From assembly GCF_030908545.1 (NCBI RefSeq), contig NZ_CP133083.1:620001-684000 (forward strand): 64,000 bases of DNA. Direction: 5' to 3'. Numbering within the stretch: position 1 is the first letter of the stretch; each line of letters opens with the position of its first letter. The stretch comes from Nitrosomonas sp. sh817. Lineage in GTDB: Bacteria; Pseudomonadota; Gammaproteobacteria; Burkholderiales; Nitrosomonadaceae. Below the pieces are notes generated by a model. The model saw only the letters and a list, made by a program, of their open reading frames with translations. It made no database searches and was not told the DNA's origin. A program made the translations under genes and the position numbers. Of this stretch, positions 27,567 to 35,505 are shown piece after piece.

Positions 27567-28004
27567 CTAATCGAGTGATGCTGTTAGCTTTGTTCCAGTA
27601 GCAATTATTGTTAATCGTAAAGCTTCGTTCATCTCATTGCGCAGAACCGCGCCGACAACTATTAAAGTATCTTCTGACAAGGTGCCTCTAATGATATCTA
27701 AAGCATTATGAACTTCTCGCATCTTTAATGACTGATTTGCCGAAACACTCATCAAAATACCTTGAACATTAGATAGGAGGTTATTCTTTTTAAGGAAATT
27801 AGCAACTGCTTGTTGAGCTGCTGCGGTTGCCCTATTTATACCAACTGCTTGCGTTGAATATACTGTCGCATTCCCAAGACTCAGAATAATTTCAACGTCT
27901 TCGTTATCGACGCCGATTAAATCAGAATCCAAGACTTCTTTTATTCCTGAGATTAAGGCGGCTGACATTCCATCTTTAGAAATAGAATCCATGATCCCTT
28001 TCAT
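27567..28004 (-). CDS. Stand-alone FtsZ/tubulin C-terminal-domain protein
   Basis: The 145-residue protein matches only the C-terminal domain of FtsZ: the end of helix H7 and T7 region (LIGVDNEDVEIIL), then GINRATAAAQQAVANFL, a strand GILMSVSANQSLKMREV, and VVGAVLRNEMNEALRLTIIA. The GTPase N-domain with GGGTGTG is missing and is not encoded upstream. It starts 26 bases after the phospholipase-D-type gene on the same strand, so the two are probably one operon. It could bind cellular FtsZ and block or regulate it, but that is an inference. An ATG at 27992 is an alternative start. Confidence 0.72.
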   Translation of the reverse strand: MKGIMDSISKDGMSAALISGIKEVLDSDLIGVDNEDVEIILSLGNATVYSTQAVGINRATAAAQQAVANFLKKNNLLSNVQGILMSVSANQSLKMREVHNALDIIRGTLSEDTLIVVGAVLRNEMNEALRLTIIATGTKLTASLD

Positions 28005-28030
28005 TTTTTCGAGACCCCAATCCTTTAGAG

Positions 28031-29053
28031 TTATCGCACTTGTGACGAATTGTTGGTCACAATACGTAGCGCACTTGCGTAGGAGATGTATTTTCCTTCC
28101 TCATCACCTATTGCATATGGGCTACCCCATATGGCTTCAATATGTGGTTTTAATGCTTTTGCGAAAGCGGTCATTTCTGTGGTATTAAAAGATAAGCCCA
28201 TAATTTGTGGCTCCTTCCTGCAAATGCATAGATGACCTTTGCTGCCATCTTCGTGTTCGAACTTCATTTCATGGATTCTCGTGTAAACACCATGGCAACT
28301 GACACTCCCTCGTTTGCCGTAGAAGATATCTATGAGTTGAGCACTCTTCGGCAGCTGCGGCCAATCTTCATAGATTGGCGGTATACTCGACTTTTGTAAT
28401 GTTGATTTTTTTGTGAGATTTTGCTTGTAATTCTGATAGGCAAAGCGCGCTTCATCTGAAATATCCTCCCTAGAAATTACAATATATATATCCCTATCCT
28501 CCATCTCTTCTGGGTTAAAGCTTGTAAGGGCGAATGATTTACGCGCTCCCCTTGTTTGGGTTGTATTAGTTGGGCGCAATCCTCTTCTTTGATTCCATTT
28601 TTGTCGACTCGCTTCAATATCTTCATCTGAAATTGAAGAAGAGGCATCCCACATACGCGAGTACCATTCGCTAATTTTTTTTAATTGCTCTGGGTCACTT
28701 ACACGATAACCAGCTTCTTCCCAACCTTGAAGTTCGGATCCTTCTAAACTTAGTCCGTTGGTCGATAGATTCGCGGACCCGATAATTGCTGAGTCTTCTC
28801 CAATCAGAACCTTTGCATGCAGGTTATCGAGTTGTCTCACATGAATGTTTGGTATATTTCTAATATGCTCAATGACCCCCGGATTTGTTCCGCCTGATGT
28901 TAAGTTACATATCATTTTCACTTCATGGTTAAAGTATTCAGACAGCAGAGCTTCTGCTCCCTTTCCCCAAAAGGCTACAGCGAGGTATTTTTCACCTTTT
29001 TCAGAAAGTAACTCTCGAACAGCTTCTTCATATTTGTTTGTATCAATGAACAT
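28031..29053 (-). CDS. Phospholipase-D-superfamily protein
   Basis: The product has one HKD motif with NLHAKVLIGEDSAIIGSAN then LSTNGL, after an N-terminal VAFWGKGAEALL strand. The rest (about 200 residues) carries a basic linker rich in R/T/N and a C-terminal domain with VSCHGVYTRIHE and MKFEHEDGSKGH. Single-HKD proteins of this superfamily often act as dimeric nucleases. I chose the ATG at 29053; the frame is open to 29152, but that extension is AT-rich and looks non-coding. It precedes the FtsZ-domain gene, and a 75-bp repeat lies upstream. Confidence 0.75.
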   Translation of the reverse strand: MFIDTNKYEEAVRELLSEKGEKYLAVAFWGKGAEALLSEYFNHEVKMICNLTSGGTNPGVIEHIRNIPNIHVRQLDNLHAKVLIGEDSAIIGSANLSTNGLSLEGSELQGWEEAGYRVSDPEQLKKISEWYSRMWDASSSISDEDIEASRQKWNQRRGLRPTNTTQTRGARKSFALTSFNPEEMEDRDIYIVISREDISDEARFAYQNYKQNLTKKSTLQKSSIPPIYEDWPQLPKSAQLIDIFYGKRGSVSCHGVYTRIHEMKFEHEDGSKGHLCICRKEPQIMGLSFNTTEMTAFAKALKPHIEAIWGSPYAIGDEEGKYISYASALRIVTNNSSQVR

Positions 29054-29218
29054 TCTGTTTTCTCTATTAAGATTATAAAAATATATGATATCAAAAAATG
29101 ACGCATACTTTGGAGCGGAGAGTCGCATATCGTAATTAGGTTTTTCTAACACATTATCAATCTATTAGAATTAAAAGCTCCCAATATAAAGTATAAAGGT
29201 ACTATTGGGTTTTCGCAT

Positions 29219-29293
29219 TCAAGTAACACGGGGAGCTACAAATACCTACCATTGAAAACCAAAGAACAACTATAGAGGTTGTTTGTTTTTCCG
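29219..29293. repeat. 75-bp direct repeat, copy 1
   Basis: This 75-bp stretch recurs at 43795-43869 in the same orientation with about 69 identical positions. It begins TCAAGTAACACGGGG and contains a short inverted repeat (AACAAC ... GTTGTT). It lies about 70 bases to the right of the FtsZ/PLD operon. Confidence 0.85.
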
Positions 29294-29345
29294 GATCGCG
29301 AGCTTGCCGGGCGATCCGGGAAATAATGATTGAGCGCGCCTCAAA

Positions 29346-30212
29346 TCAATCAACTTTAACGAAACTGCCGCCTTCCTTGATCCAGGTTTCATTGGTGAAG
29401 GCGTCGTAGATCGATTCCGCGTCGGTTGCGAAGCAATCGGCAACGGTCCGGCTGGTGACGGTGTCTTTAAGCGCGAAGGTCACCGGCGGGGTGATGGTGA
29501 CGCCCGGGATGCCTTCCGGCAGGACGCCGAACGAATTGGTGATGTCGAAGCAGGTATCGGAATTGACAATCAGGTTGGCGGCTTCGGCGGGCGCATTGAC
29601 GGTACAATGTTTACCGCTGGTGAAGTTACTGACGAGCGATTCGAACGGATTGGGAATGCCGGGAATTGAAATGGTGATGCCATTGATCGCCGAGGAAATC
29701 ACATTGGTCGAGGTCAGCACGGATATCCCGGATGCGGCGGTTTGCTGCGGTATTTGGCAAAGGCTGTTGCTGGTTGGCAGCGCGATGCAACTGCCGTTGG
29801 TGGTGACGTTGACGACATTGCCGCTTTGCGTATAGGTTAAGCCGGTGGGCGCGCTGGCGGTGTTACATGCCGGAATGCTGCCGCTGCCGCCGGAATTGTT
29901 GATCTGGGCGATTAAATCCGCTAACGGCGAAATGATGGTGGGGTTGCCGCCCCACGGCCCGCCCATGACGTAAACGTTGTTGTCGTTTTTGTTCACGCCC
30001 GCATAAATGCCGGTATCCGGATAATAGCGGAACAACCAGGGTTCGATGCTTTGCGTCGCTTGATGATTCGGGAAATAGGCGGGGTAGGTATTTTCAGCCC
30101 AATTCAACAAGGTTTCGGTATCGCTGCTTATTTCGGCAACAGCCAGGTGGAAGTGGCCGGATAGCATAATGGCATAAACGCCCATTGCAAACTTTCTCGA
30201 AGTATTTCTCAT
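29346..30212 (-). CDS. Exported protein with a repeated 'YPxYF...RYYPxTxIY' domain
   Basis: The 288-residue product has a signal peptide, then LLNWAENTYPAYFPNHQ and WLFRYYPDTGIYAGVN, a domain also found at the start of the DUF3465 gene at 33238. The rest is Ser/Thr/Asn-rich (SNSLCQIPQQTAASG) with several Cys (ACNTASAP, NGSCIAL, GKHCTVN, SDTCFD, ADCFATD) and looks like an extracellular, beta-rich surface protein. The domain is common in exported proteins of this bacterial group but I know no function for it. Confidence 0.75.
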   Translation of the reverse strand: MRNTSRKFAMGVYAIMLSGHFHLAVAEISSDTETLLNWAENTYPAYFPNHQATQSIEPWLFRYYPDTGIYAGVNKNDNNVYVMGGPWGGNPTIISPLADLIAQINNSGGSGSIPACNTASAPTGLTYTQSGNVVNVTTNGSCIALPTSNSLCQIPQQTAASGISVLTSTNVISSAINGITISIPGIPNPFESLVSNFTSGKHCTVNAPAEAANLIVNSDTCFDITNSFGVLPEGIPGVTITPPVTFALKDTVTSRTVADCFATDAESIYDAFTNETWIKEGGSFVKVD

Positions 30213-30546
30213 CGAACGATCTCCAGTTTTTTAAAAAATGATGCCCGAAGAATATCACACTACCGGTGGAAACCGTGCCGGCGCGCGTTCCGGCAATGTT
30301 CCGGTATCCGTAATCATTCCTGGATTGCAGGATCGATCATTGGCCGGTTCGCGTGGAAGCGTTCATGGATGCGCATTTGCAGTATTCTCCTGGTGCTTAA
30401 ACCACGCTGGAAGTTCTTACATGTCTGTGCTTTCAATGCGTTACTAATGGTTTCCTTTAGATAAAAACCAGAGTTTCCCCAATATACATTGCGCATCGCG
30501 ATCATTAAGATGGCAACATCTGAACAGTTTTATAAGGAGATTCAAC
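30213..30546. other. Intergenic region without a recognisable gene
   Basis: This 334-base gap lies between divergent exported-protein genes. A plus-strand frame at 30238-30447 has no ribosome-binding site and no recognisable product. TAAGGAG before 30547 is the only clear signal. Confidence 0.4.
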
Positions 30547-30939
30547 ATGAACACAGCAAAAGTAACCGCAATCGTTTCAATCCTGTTTTTTGGTTTTATT
30601 GCGGCTCCGGCATTTGCCGAAGCGCCGGCAGCGCCAAGCAGTATTAATTCCAACGATCATGCTGCATTGGCAAATTATTATGAAGGCCTGGCAAAAGAGA
30701 TTTCTGGAAAATTGGAAGCCTTTCAACAAGAATTGGATCAGTATGAAGATCATCCGTACACCTATGGCAGGCAAGGACAAAGCCTGAGATCGCATCTGCA
30801 AGCCAATATCCGTGAATACAAAAAAGAATTGGCCGAAGATCTGCGGGAAGCGGAATTGCATAGAGAAATATTGGCAAAAGAGCAAAATAGACAATTTAAC
30901 AAAGCGGAAGCGGATGTAGGCGGCGCAGTAGTACGGTGA
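30547..30939 (+). CDS. Small exported helical protein
   Basis: The 130-residue product has a signal peptide cleaved near AFAEAPA. The mature part is a long helix pair: ALANYYEGLAKEISGKLEAF and SLRSHLQANIREYKKELAED, probably coiled coil. TAAGGAG precedes the ATG. I do not recognise the family; similar small periplasmic proteins occur often in this bacterial group. Confidence 0.7.
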   Translation: MNTAKVTAIVSILFFGFIAAPAFAEAPAAPSSINSNDHAALANYYEGLAKEISGKLEAFQQELDQYEDHPYTYGRQGQSLRSHLQANIREYKKELAEDLREAELHREILAKEQNRQFNKAEADVGGAVVR

Positions 30940-31078
30940 ATCCGGCGGCGTCAATGATGCTGTATAAGTGGTCATTTCGATTGGGAAGGCGCTGTTTATG
31001 CGCCTCCGGAGTAAGAAATGACCACGCTTCAATCCTTCCTCTTTAATTGACTCAATTAATAGTCTGTCGATCAATCAG

Positions 31079-31138
31079 ATAGCCAAGGATGTGAGTATCC
31101 CGCAACAAAGCAATTCATTCACGTAGTCAATTCCCTAA
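31079..31138. repeat. Decayed partial copy of the 150-bp repeat
   Basis: The bases resemble the right half of the copy at 25992-26142 (ATCCCGCAACAAAGCAATTC, then GTAGTCAATTCCCTAA) but with substitutions and an internal deletion before the terminal CCCTA. Confidence 0.6.
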
Positions 31139-31165
31139 TTTTCCTCCCAAGGTTTTGTCTCCTTT

Positions 31166-31318
31166 TCAGCCAAATCCCGGCTGCCATGCATGAATGGCAA
31201 GGATCAAAAACCGATCAACTTCCAAGCGATACATCACGCGATAGTCCTGTACGATAATTTCCCGTAATTTTTGATCTCCGGTTTCTGGAATAATGCGACC
31301 GTTTTCTTTAATAATCTA
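31166..31318 (-). pseudogene. ParE/RelE toxin C-terminal fragment
   Basis: A minus-strand frame ending at 31166 reads DQKLREIIVQDYRVMYRLEV then DRFLILAIHAWQPGFG. This is the C-terminal half of a RelE/ParE family toxin (REIIVGDYRVxYRI). There is no N-terminal half and no antitoxin, and a stop closes the frame upstream, so it is a remnant. Confidence 0.6.
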
Positions 31319-31398
31319 CAATGACTTATCTTCATAAAATTAGTGCTTCCCTAGCTTATCATTTAAGCTAATCTACTACAGCCCCATTTTTATTCAAT

Positions 31399-31541
31399 GG
31401 AGACCTTTGCACGGTGTCATGAGCGGTACGAGAATAAGGCAAAAATTTGCGAAAAGGCGGAGTTTACACGAGGTAAATGAGCATTTTTCGCGAATTTCTA
31501 ACGCAATTATCGTGCCGCGTAGTAATCGTGCAAAGGTCTCC
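31399..31541. mobile_element. IS5-family-like MITE (143 bp), copy 1
   Basis: GGAGACCTTTGCACG at the left end is the exact reverse complement of CGTGCAAAGGTCTCC at the right. AAT occurs on both sides (31396-31398 and 31542-31544) as a possible target duplication. The GAGACCTTTGCA terminus is typical of some IS5-family elements. There is no transposase, so it would need one in trans. Confidence 0.75.
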
Positions 31542-31676
31542 AATGGTGTGTGCTTTGAAAGATTTGATGACAGTAAATACAAAATCCCTATCGGGGTTGC
31601 TTGGGATGCTATAAGCAGAAGAATTGACGCTGAACTTAAACTTGATTGTCCCGTTTGGGAGGAAAGAAACCAATGA
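31542..31676 (+). pseudogene. C-terminal fragment of a gene interrupted by the MITE
   Basis: After the MITE the frame reads CFERFDDSKYKIPIGVAWDA and RIDAELKLDCPVWEERNQ, ending in ATGA that overlaps the next tiny gene. The frame can be opened through the MITE from 31407, but those residues come from the insertion, so the original N-terminus is lost. I do not recognise the product. Confidence 0.45.
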
Positions 31677-31741
31677 ACTTTTACGAGTATGAAAAAGCCT
31701 TGATGATATTCATGATATTACAGACACACGGGGTTAAATAA
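31673..31741 (+). CDS. Tiny ORF (22 residues), phage-like overlap set
   Basis: It reads MNFYEYEKALMIFMILQTHG and overlaps its neighbours by 4 bases upstream and 1 base downstream. GGGAGG lies just before it. Confidence 0.35.
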   Translation: MNFYEYEKALMIFMILQTHGVK

Positions 31742-31821
31742 TGATAGGGATAAGTGAGGAGAGTTTGAGAGCGTTATTTAAAGGAGATTGCGGTAATGTT
31801 TTAAAGGACAGGATGAAATGA
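31741..31821 (+). CDS. Tiny ORF (26 residues), phage-like overlap set
   Basis: It reads MIGISEESLRALFKGDCG, then NVLKDRMK. It shares a base with the previous stop and overlaps the next ATG by four bases. Confidence 0.35.
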   Translation: MIGISEESLRALFKGDCGNVLKDRMK

Positions 31822-31970
31822 GCTTTTTAGAATGGCCGTGTGAACTATTTTTAAGTATTTGCACCATTTTAGTAGCGACAAAGGCTTTATTGGCATTGGT
31901 TCTTGGCAGTATCTCGATCGGGATGATTTTCATAGTAATAAAACAAATAATCAAGGATTTAAGGAAATAA
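31818..31970 (+). CDS. Small single-pass membrane protein (50 residues)
   Basis: It reads MSFLEWPCELFLSICTILVA and then a hydrophobic stretch ending IVIKQIIKDLRK. One or two membrane segments and a basic tail resemble a small phage-type membrane protein, but I cannot name it. It is kept intact in the second copy, with several substitutions. Confidence 0.45.
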   Translation: MSFLEWPCELFLSICTILVATKALLALVLGSISIGMIFIVIKQIIKDLRK

Positions 31971-32082
31971 TTTGATATGAGCCACTTTTCTGCAAAACCA
32001 CAAGAGCTGCTGAAATGAGAGGGATAAGTGAGGAAAAATAAAGGAGATAATGCGCGATTGTTATAACGATGAATCTCTCACT

Positions 32083-32289
32083 GGGCAAATGTTGGCGGAG
32101 ATATGAAGACAGCAAAGGACAAGCATTGATTCAGGACAATCCGGTCAAGCGCCTTTCCCAAACTCGTGCCTGGTATCGGGTCGAACGCCGTCAAACGGTG
32201 ATCAAACCCCATGAACTCAAACCCTGGTTTCAGGCTGTCATGAATTTGAAGAACGATATCAAAAGCCAGAACCGTGAAACTATTCGAAT
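32083..32289 (+). pseudogene. Tyrosine-recombinase (phage integrase) internal fragment
   Basis: The frame reads DNPVKRLSQTRAWYRVERRQ then TVIKPHELKPWFQAVMNLKN, the linker between the core-binding and catalytic domains of phage-type integrases. Nothing before or after belongs to an integrase, and no catalytic Arg/His/Tyr is present. The fragment follows directly on the end of the duplicated segment, so a recombination event joined them. Confidence 0.7.
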
Positions 32290-32335
32290 AATCTCAGGAA
32301 AATTTACTTCCAATCATTACTGCTTCTTAATGCAT

Positions 32336-32366
32336 AAAGGCCAATGTTTACTCAACATTGGCCTTT
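32336..32366. terminator. Perfect hairpin terminator
   Basis: AAAGGCCAATGTT at 32336-32348 pairs with AACATTGGCCTTT at 32354-32366. It lies just downstream of the minus-strand gene at 32388-32612 and can act in both directions. Confidence 0.75.
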
Positions 32367-32387
32367 AACTCAAACTTCCAGAAAACT

Positions 32388-32612
32388 TCAGGCGTAAATT
32401 TTTTTCATCGGTAAGCGGGTTTCATTTTTTGATGAACTACCAATCACCAAGTAGCTTAAAAAGAATACCATACCTAGGATAAGATCAACCTCCAGCCACC
32501 CTGCAAGCGAATTCAAATCTCCAAACAACAGAAATCCAATTGCCGGAACAATTCCAAATAACACCAGAGTCATCCTCGTAGCTGTGCTGATAACATTATG
32601 GTTTGCTTTCAT
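32388..32612 (-). CDS. Small two-helix membrane protein
   Basis: The 74-residue product has two hydrophobic segments (MTLVLFGIVPAIGFLLFG and DLILGMVFFLSYLVIG) and a basic end (KNETRLPMKKIYA). GAGGAG precedes the ATG. The role is unknown; a hairpin terminator lies after it. Confidence 0.6.
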   Translation of the reverse strand: MKANHNVISTATRMTLVLFGIVPAIGFLLFGDLNSLAGWLEVDLILGMVFFLSYLVIGSSSKNETRLPMKKIYA

Positions 32613-33237
32613 TTTAATCTCCTCGTCAATAGTTTATCAATAAATCACAGCTATTATGACGGATATATTCACAAAAAGTTCACATATTATTTACAAAAAA
32701 ATCACATTTCCCATTCTATATTTGTAACTTATTGAATATAGACATTTAATATATTTAAGCGAATCATTTAATCACTCACGTTCCTTGCGCCATGAGATAC
32801 AGGCGTCTCCGATTGGCAAAATTCAGGCATAAAAATTTAAAGGAAGCTGCTTATTCAAGCCATGCGCCCCTAATGATTTGTTTTACGTTACAGCCCATTC
32901 CCATGCAGAAAACTAGGTCATGACAGTACAAAATAATATTAAAACCTTCAGGATACAACTTTCTAAAGTGAGCGAGCGACAAGCCATCGGAGTCAGCCGA
33001 TGCGGTTTGATTCAAGGCAAATAGTCTCCGGAAAATCCGGGGCGATTCACATAGCCAGCCTGTTATTTTTTACACACAAGAGCGAGGCTGTTGTGTCAAT
33101 TCATTCAGAGCTATTAGCTTCATGCCGTAATTAGCGTATCAGTTATTCTTGTCTTGTATCTTTTTCAAGAATTTAATATTCATGTAATTTTTCAAGAGAA
33201 TGTGAGAAGTCATTTTTTGGGAATGGATATTTTTGTT
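32613..33237. other. AT-rich intergenic region, no gene found
   Basis: The 625-base gap is AT-rich at its left end. It contains short inverted repeats (CATCGG/CCGATG near 32986-33003 and CCGG/CCGG near 33028) but no open frame with a convincing start. The reading frame at 33154 is upstream extension of the next gene. Confidence 0.4.
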
Positions 33238-33858
33238 ATGAAATTTTTTTTACTTTTTTGGTTATTAACTCCATCAATCTCACTTGCTGAGAATTTTTTG
33301 ACGAATAGTAATAAGTTATTCGATTTTGCTGAGAAATCATATCCACAATTTTTCAGCCCCTCTGGAGTGAAAACCATCGCATTAAACGGGTATTTGGCGC
33401 GGTACTATCCCGGTACCGATATTTATATCGGAACCAAGGATTTTGATATCTATGTATATGGCAATGTTTTTAATGGATTGTTAAAGGTCGGTGTAATCTC
33501 TGATTTTGTTGCATTAGAACCTGATGGGAATGAGTTATTGGCCAAATTATTTAATGAAGGCCAAAGCAATGTACAGGTTCATGGAACTGGAACGGTGATT
33601 TCCTTATTAGCGGATGATCTCAATGGGGATCGTCACCAAAGGTTTATCATCGAACTAAAATCGGGCCAGACATTATTAATCTCTCACAATATCGATTTGG
33701 CGCCAAGGATTGATGAATTATCCTTGAATGATCAAATTGAGTTTCTCGGTGAATATGAATGGAATGACAAAGGCGGTGTGGTGCATTGGACGCATCGCGA
33801 TCCTGCCGGAATTCATGTAGATGGCTGGCTATTTCACAATAAAGTTATCTATCAGTAA
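33238..33858 (+). CDS. Exported protein: repeat domain plus DUF3465
   Basis: The 206-residue product has a signal peptide (KFFLLFWLLTPSISLAENF). Residues about 25-85 (KLFDFAEKSYPQFFSPSG, ARYYPGTDIYIGT) match the N-terminal domain of the gene at 29346. The C-terminal part is DUF3465: VHGTGTVISLLADDLNGDRH, GQTLLISHNIDLAP, VVHWTHRDPAGIHVDGWLFH. DUF3465 proteins are small exported proteins of unknown role. A decayed copy of the last codons lies at 44191-44223. The start at 33238 is chosen for the signal peptide; upstream ATGs are possible. Confidence 0.72.
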   Translation: MKFFLLFWLLTPSISLAENFLTNSNKLFDFAEKSYPQFFSPSGVKTIALNGYLARYYPGTDIYIGTKDFDIYVYGNVFNGLLKVGVISDFVALEPDGNELLAKLFNEGQSNVQVHGTGTVISLLADDLNGDRHQRFIIELKSGQTLLISHNIDLAPRIDELSLNDQIEFLGEYEWNDKGGVVHWTHRDPAGIHVDGWLFHNKVIYQ

Positions 33859-33950
33859 TAACCCGGCTCTGGAATTTTGTTTGGATTTAAGCAAAGAAAA
33901 TCATTATCTATGCAGCTGATAGGATCTTGAAAAACAGTTTCATTATGCCG

Positions 33951-33998
33951 AATTGGCTCCCCGACTTGGGATCGACCCAGGGGCCTGCGGATTAGCAG
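33951..33998. repeat. tRNA-Asn 3'-end remnant (putative attachment site)
   Basis: AATTGGCTCCCCGACTTGGG onward matches 45121-45168 at about 43 of 48 positions, in the same direction. It covers CCA, the acceptor 3' strand, the T-arm and part of the anticodon arm of tRNA-Asn, but not the 5' half. That is what an integration into the tRNA 3' end leaves at the far side. Confidence 0.75.
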
Positions 33999-34162
33999 GT
34001 GTAATATCTATCTGTTTTTATTAATATTAATCCTGCCAGCGCTTGCCAGCACTCGTTGATGCTTATCAGATTTGTCACGTCTTATTTGTGCTGATTTTTA
34101 GGCTCGTTAAGCAGCTAAATTATTGCATAATTAAATACGATTAAATTTCAGTGGAATTGATA

Positions 34163-34855
34163 ATGCAATCTATGTCATGCGATACTAAGTCCAGGTTGAT
34201 TAACGATTTTTTTGAGCGTGACACGAATCAGTTGCGGAAGGACTACCCTTCCATTCTGGAAATTAATGTCCCGAAAAAAGCTTTTCTTTACCGTCAAGGT
34301 GATCGTTGTTCCGATTTGTTTTGGATAAAAAACGGTATTGTTAAGCTTTCTCATTTAACGGAGCAGGGGAGTGAAATTACTATTGATCTGCTTAGAAGAG
34401 GGGATGTCATCGGTTGTTTTCAGAATAATTCTGCCGATCAGGAAATGGATGAAACTGCGCAAGCATTGGGTGAGGTTAATTATTATCGAGTAGCATATAG
34501 CGATTTTAAAGCGATGATGTTTCATCAAGCAGAGTTGGCTTGGTATGTTATTGAAGATATGTATGCCCGGAAGCAGAGGGTAGAACGCAAATTAAGAGCG
34601 ATTCTGACTCAATCCGTTGAAATGCGCGTTATCGCTACATTATTAGAACTAGCTGAGATGTTTGGAATAAGATGTACTCATGGATATACCTTGGAAATCC
34701 ATTTAACTCAGCAGGAAGTGGCGGATTTAGTCGGGGCAAGCCGCTCTGTTGTGAGTACGATTCTGAATGATTTTAGGAATCGCGGAATGCTTGATTATAC
34801 GCGCGATCAGATTTGTATTAATGATGCTGCTCTTCATGATTCTTGCGGATTTTAG
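34163..34855 (+). CDS. Crp/Fnr-family transcriptional regulator
   Basis: The 230-residue protein has a cyclic-nucleotide-binding-type beta barrel (VPKKAFLYRQGDRCSDLFWI, LLRRGDVIGCF) and a C-terminal HTH (LTQQEVADLVGASRSVVSTI). The cluster of N-terminal Cys needed for an FNR iron-sulfur centre is missing, so it is not a classic FNR. The ligand is unknown. It lies 136 bases upstream of a small membrane-protein gene on the same strand. The ATG at 34163 is preferred; a GTG at 34151 is possible. Confidence 0.85.
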   Translation: MQSMSCDTKSRLINDFFERDTNQLRKDYPSILEINVPKKAFLYRQGDRCSDLFWIKNGIVKLSHLTEQGSEITIDLLRRGDVIGCFQNNSADQEMDETAQALGEVNYYRVAYSDFKAMMFHQAELAWYVIEDMYARKQRVERKLRAILTQSVEMRVIATLLELAEMFGIRCTHGYTLEIHLTQQEVADLVGASRSVVSTILNDFRNRGMLDYTRDQICINDAALHDSCGF

Positions 34856-34991
34856 TACGCTCAACAACTTGGCGCGAAATGAAATATTTGTAAGTTTGTT
34901 TTGTAGATAACAGACATCAATGATTGCGCTGTATTAATTTATTGATCGTGGTGACTATTGGAGTGGCCAAAATTAATATAGGAGCATTCAC

Positions 34992-35360
34992 ATGAAAGTA
35001 ATCTCACCGCGTATACACGGTTATCTTGATTTTTTGACAGTCTTTATTTTTTTACTTGCTCCTACACTTTTAGGACTGGGTCAGCTATCAGCGATACTTG
35101 CCTATAGTCTTGCTGTAGTACATTTGATTGTGACTCTGGCTTCTGATTTTCCTTTTGGGGTAGTAAAGCTAATTCCATTTACCGTTCATGGCTGGATTGA
35201 ACGCATGGTTGGCCCTTTGTTAATAGCCATACCCTTTATCCTTAATTTTTCAACCGAAGAAGCAGCAAGAAATTTTTATATTGCGATGGGTGCTATTATT
35301 ATTGTCGTTGGTATGCTTACTGACTATCAGGCTGAAGTAAGGGGCGGGAAAATCAAATGA
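34992..35360 (+). CDS. Four-helix membrane protein
   Basis: The 122-residue protein has four hydrophobic segments (HGYLDFLTVFIFLLAPTLLG, LSAILAYSLAVVHLIVTLA, MVGPLLIAIPFILNF, IAMGAIIIVVGMLTDY). The repeated S-P-R-x-H-G-Y-x-D and P-F-x-x-H-G-x-x-E pattern resembles the SPW-repeat membrane family. AGGAG lies before the ATG. It probably belongs with the regulator upstream; the role is unknown. Confidence 0.72.
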   Translation: MKVISPRIHGYLDFLTVFIFLLAPTLLGLGQLSAILAYSLAVVHLIVTLASDFPFGVVKLIPFTVHGWIERMVGPLLIAIPFILNFSTEEAARNFYIAMGAIIIVVGMLTDYQAEVRGGKIK

Positions 35361-35505
35361 AAATTGGCGACAGCAATACCCTTTGATTAAGGCTTTTTAT
35401 ACAAGTGGCCACCCAGGTGGCCGCTAGCCAAATGATTCTGGAAAATAATAAGATGGAAGAGTTAAGTCATTGTAGTAATTCATAAAATTGTAAGGTATTA
35501 CAAAG

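Larger units (their letters stand above)
31355..32079. repeat. 725-bp duplicated segment, copy 1 (empty site)
   Basis: This segment recurs at 38950-40264, where it is split by a 590-bp IS200-type element; both copies are 725 bp after removing the insert. It holds an IS5-like MITE and a run of tiny overlapping reading frames. Only a few base differences separate the copies (for example 31611-31615 and the 50-residue ORF). Confidence 0.9.

Noticed and set aside
31407-31676. An intact 89-residue gene (and the matching one at 39571-39861)
   Set aside because: The first half of the frame is made of MITE sequence, so only the part after 31541 can be original coding sequence.
33951-33998. A second functional tRNA-Asn
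   Set aside because: Only the 3' half is present, with substitutions in the T-arm; no D-arm or 5' acceptor strand can be formed.
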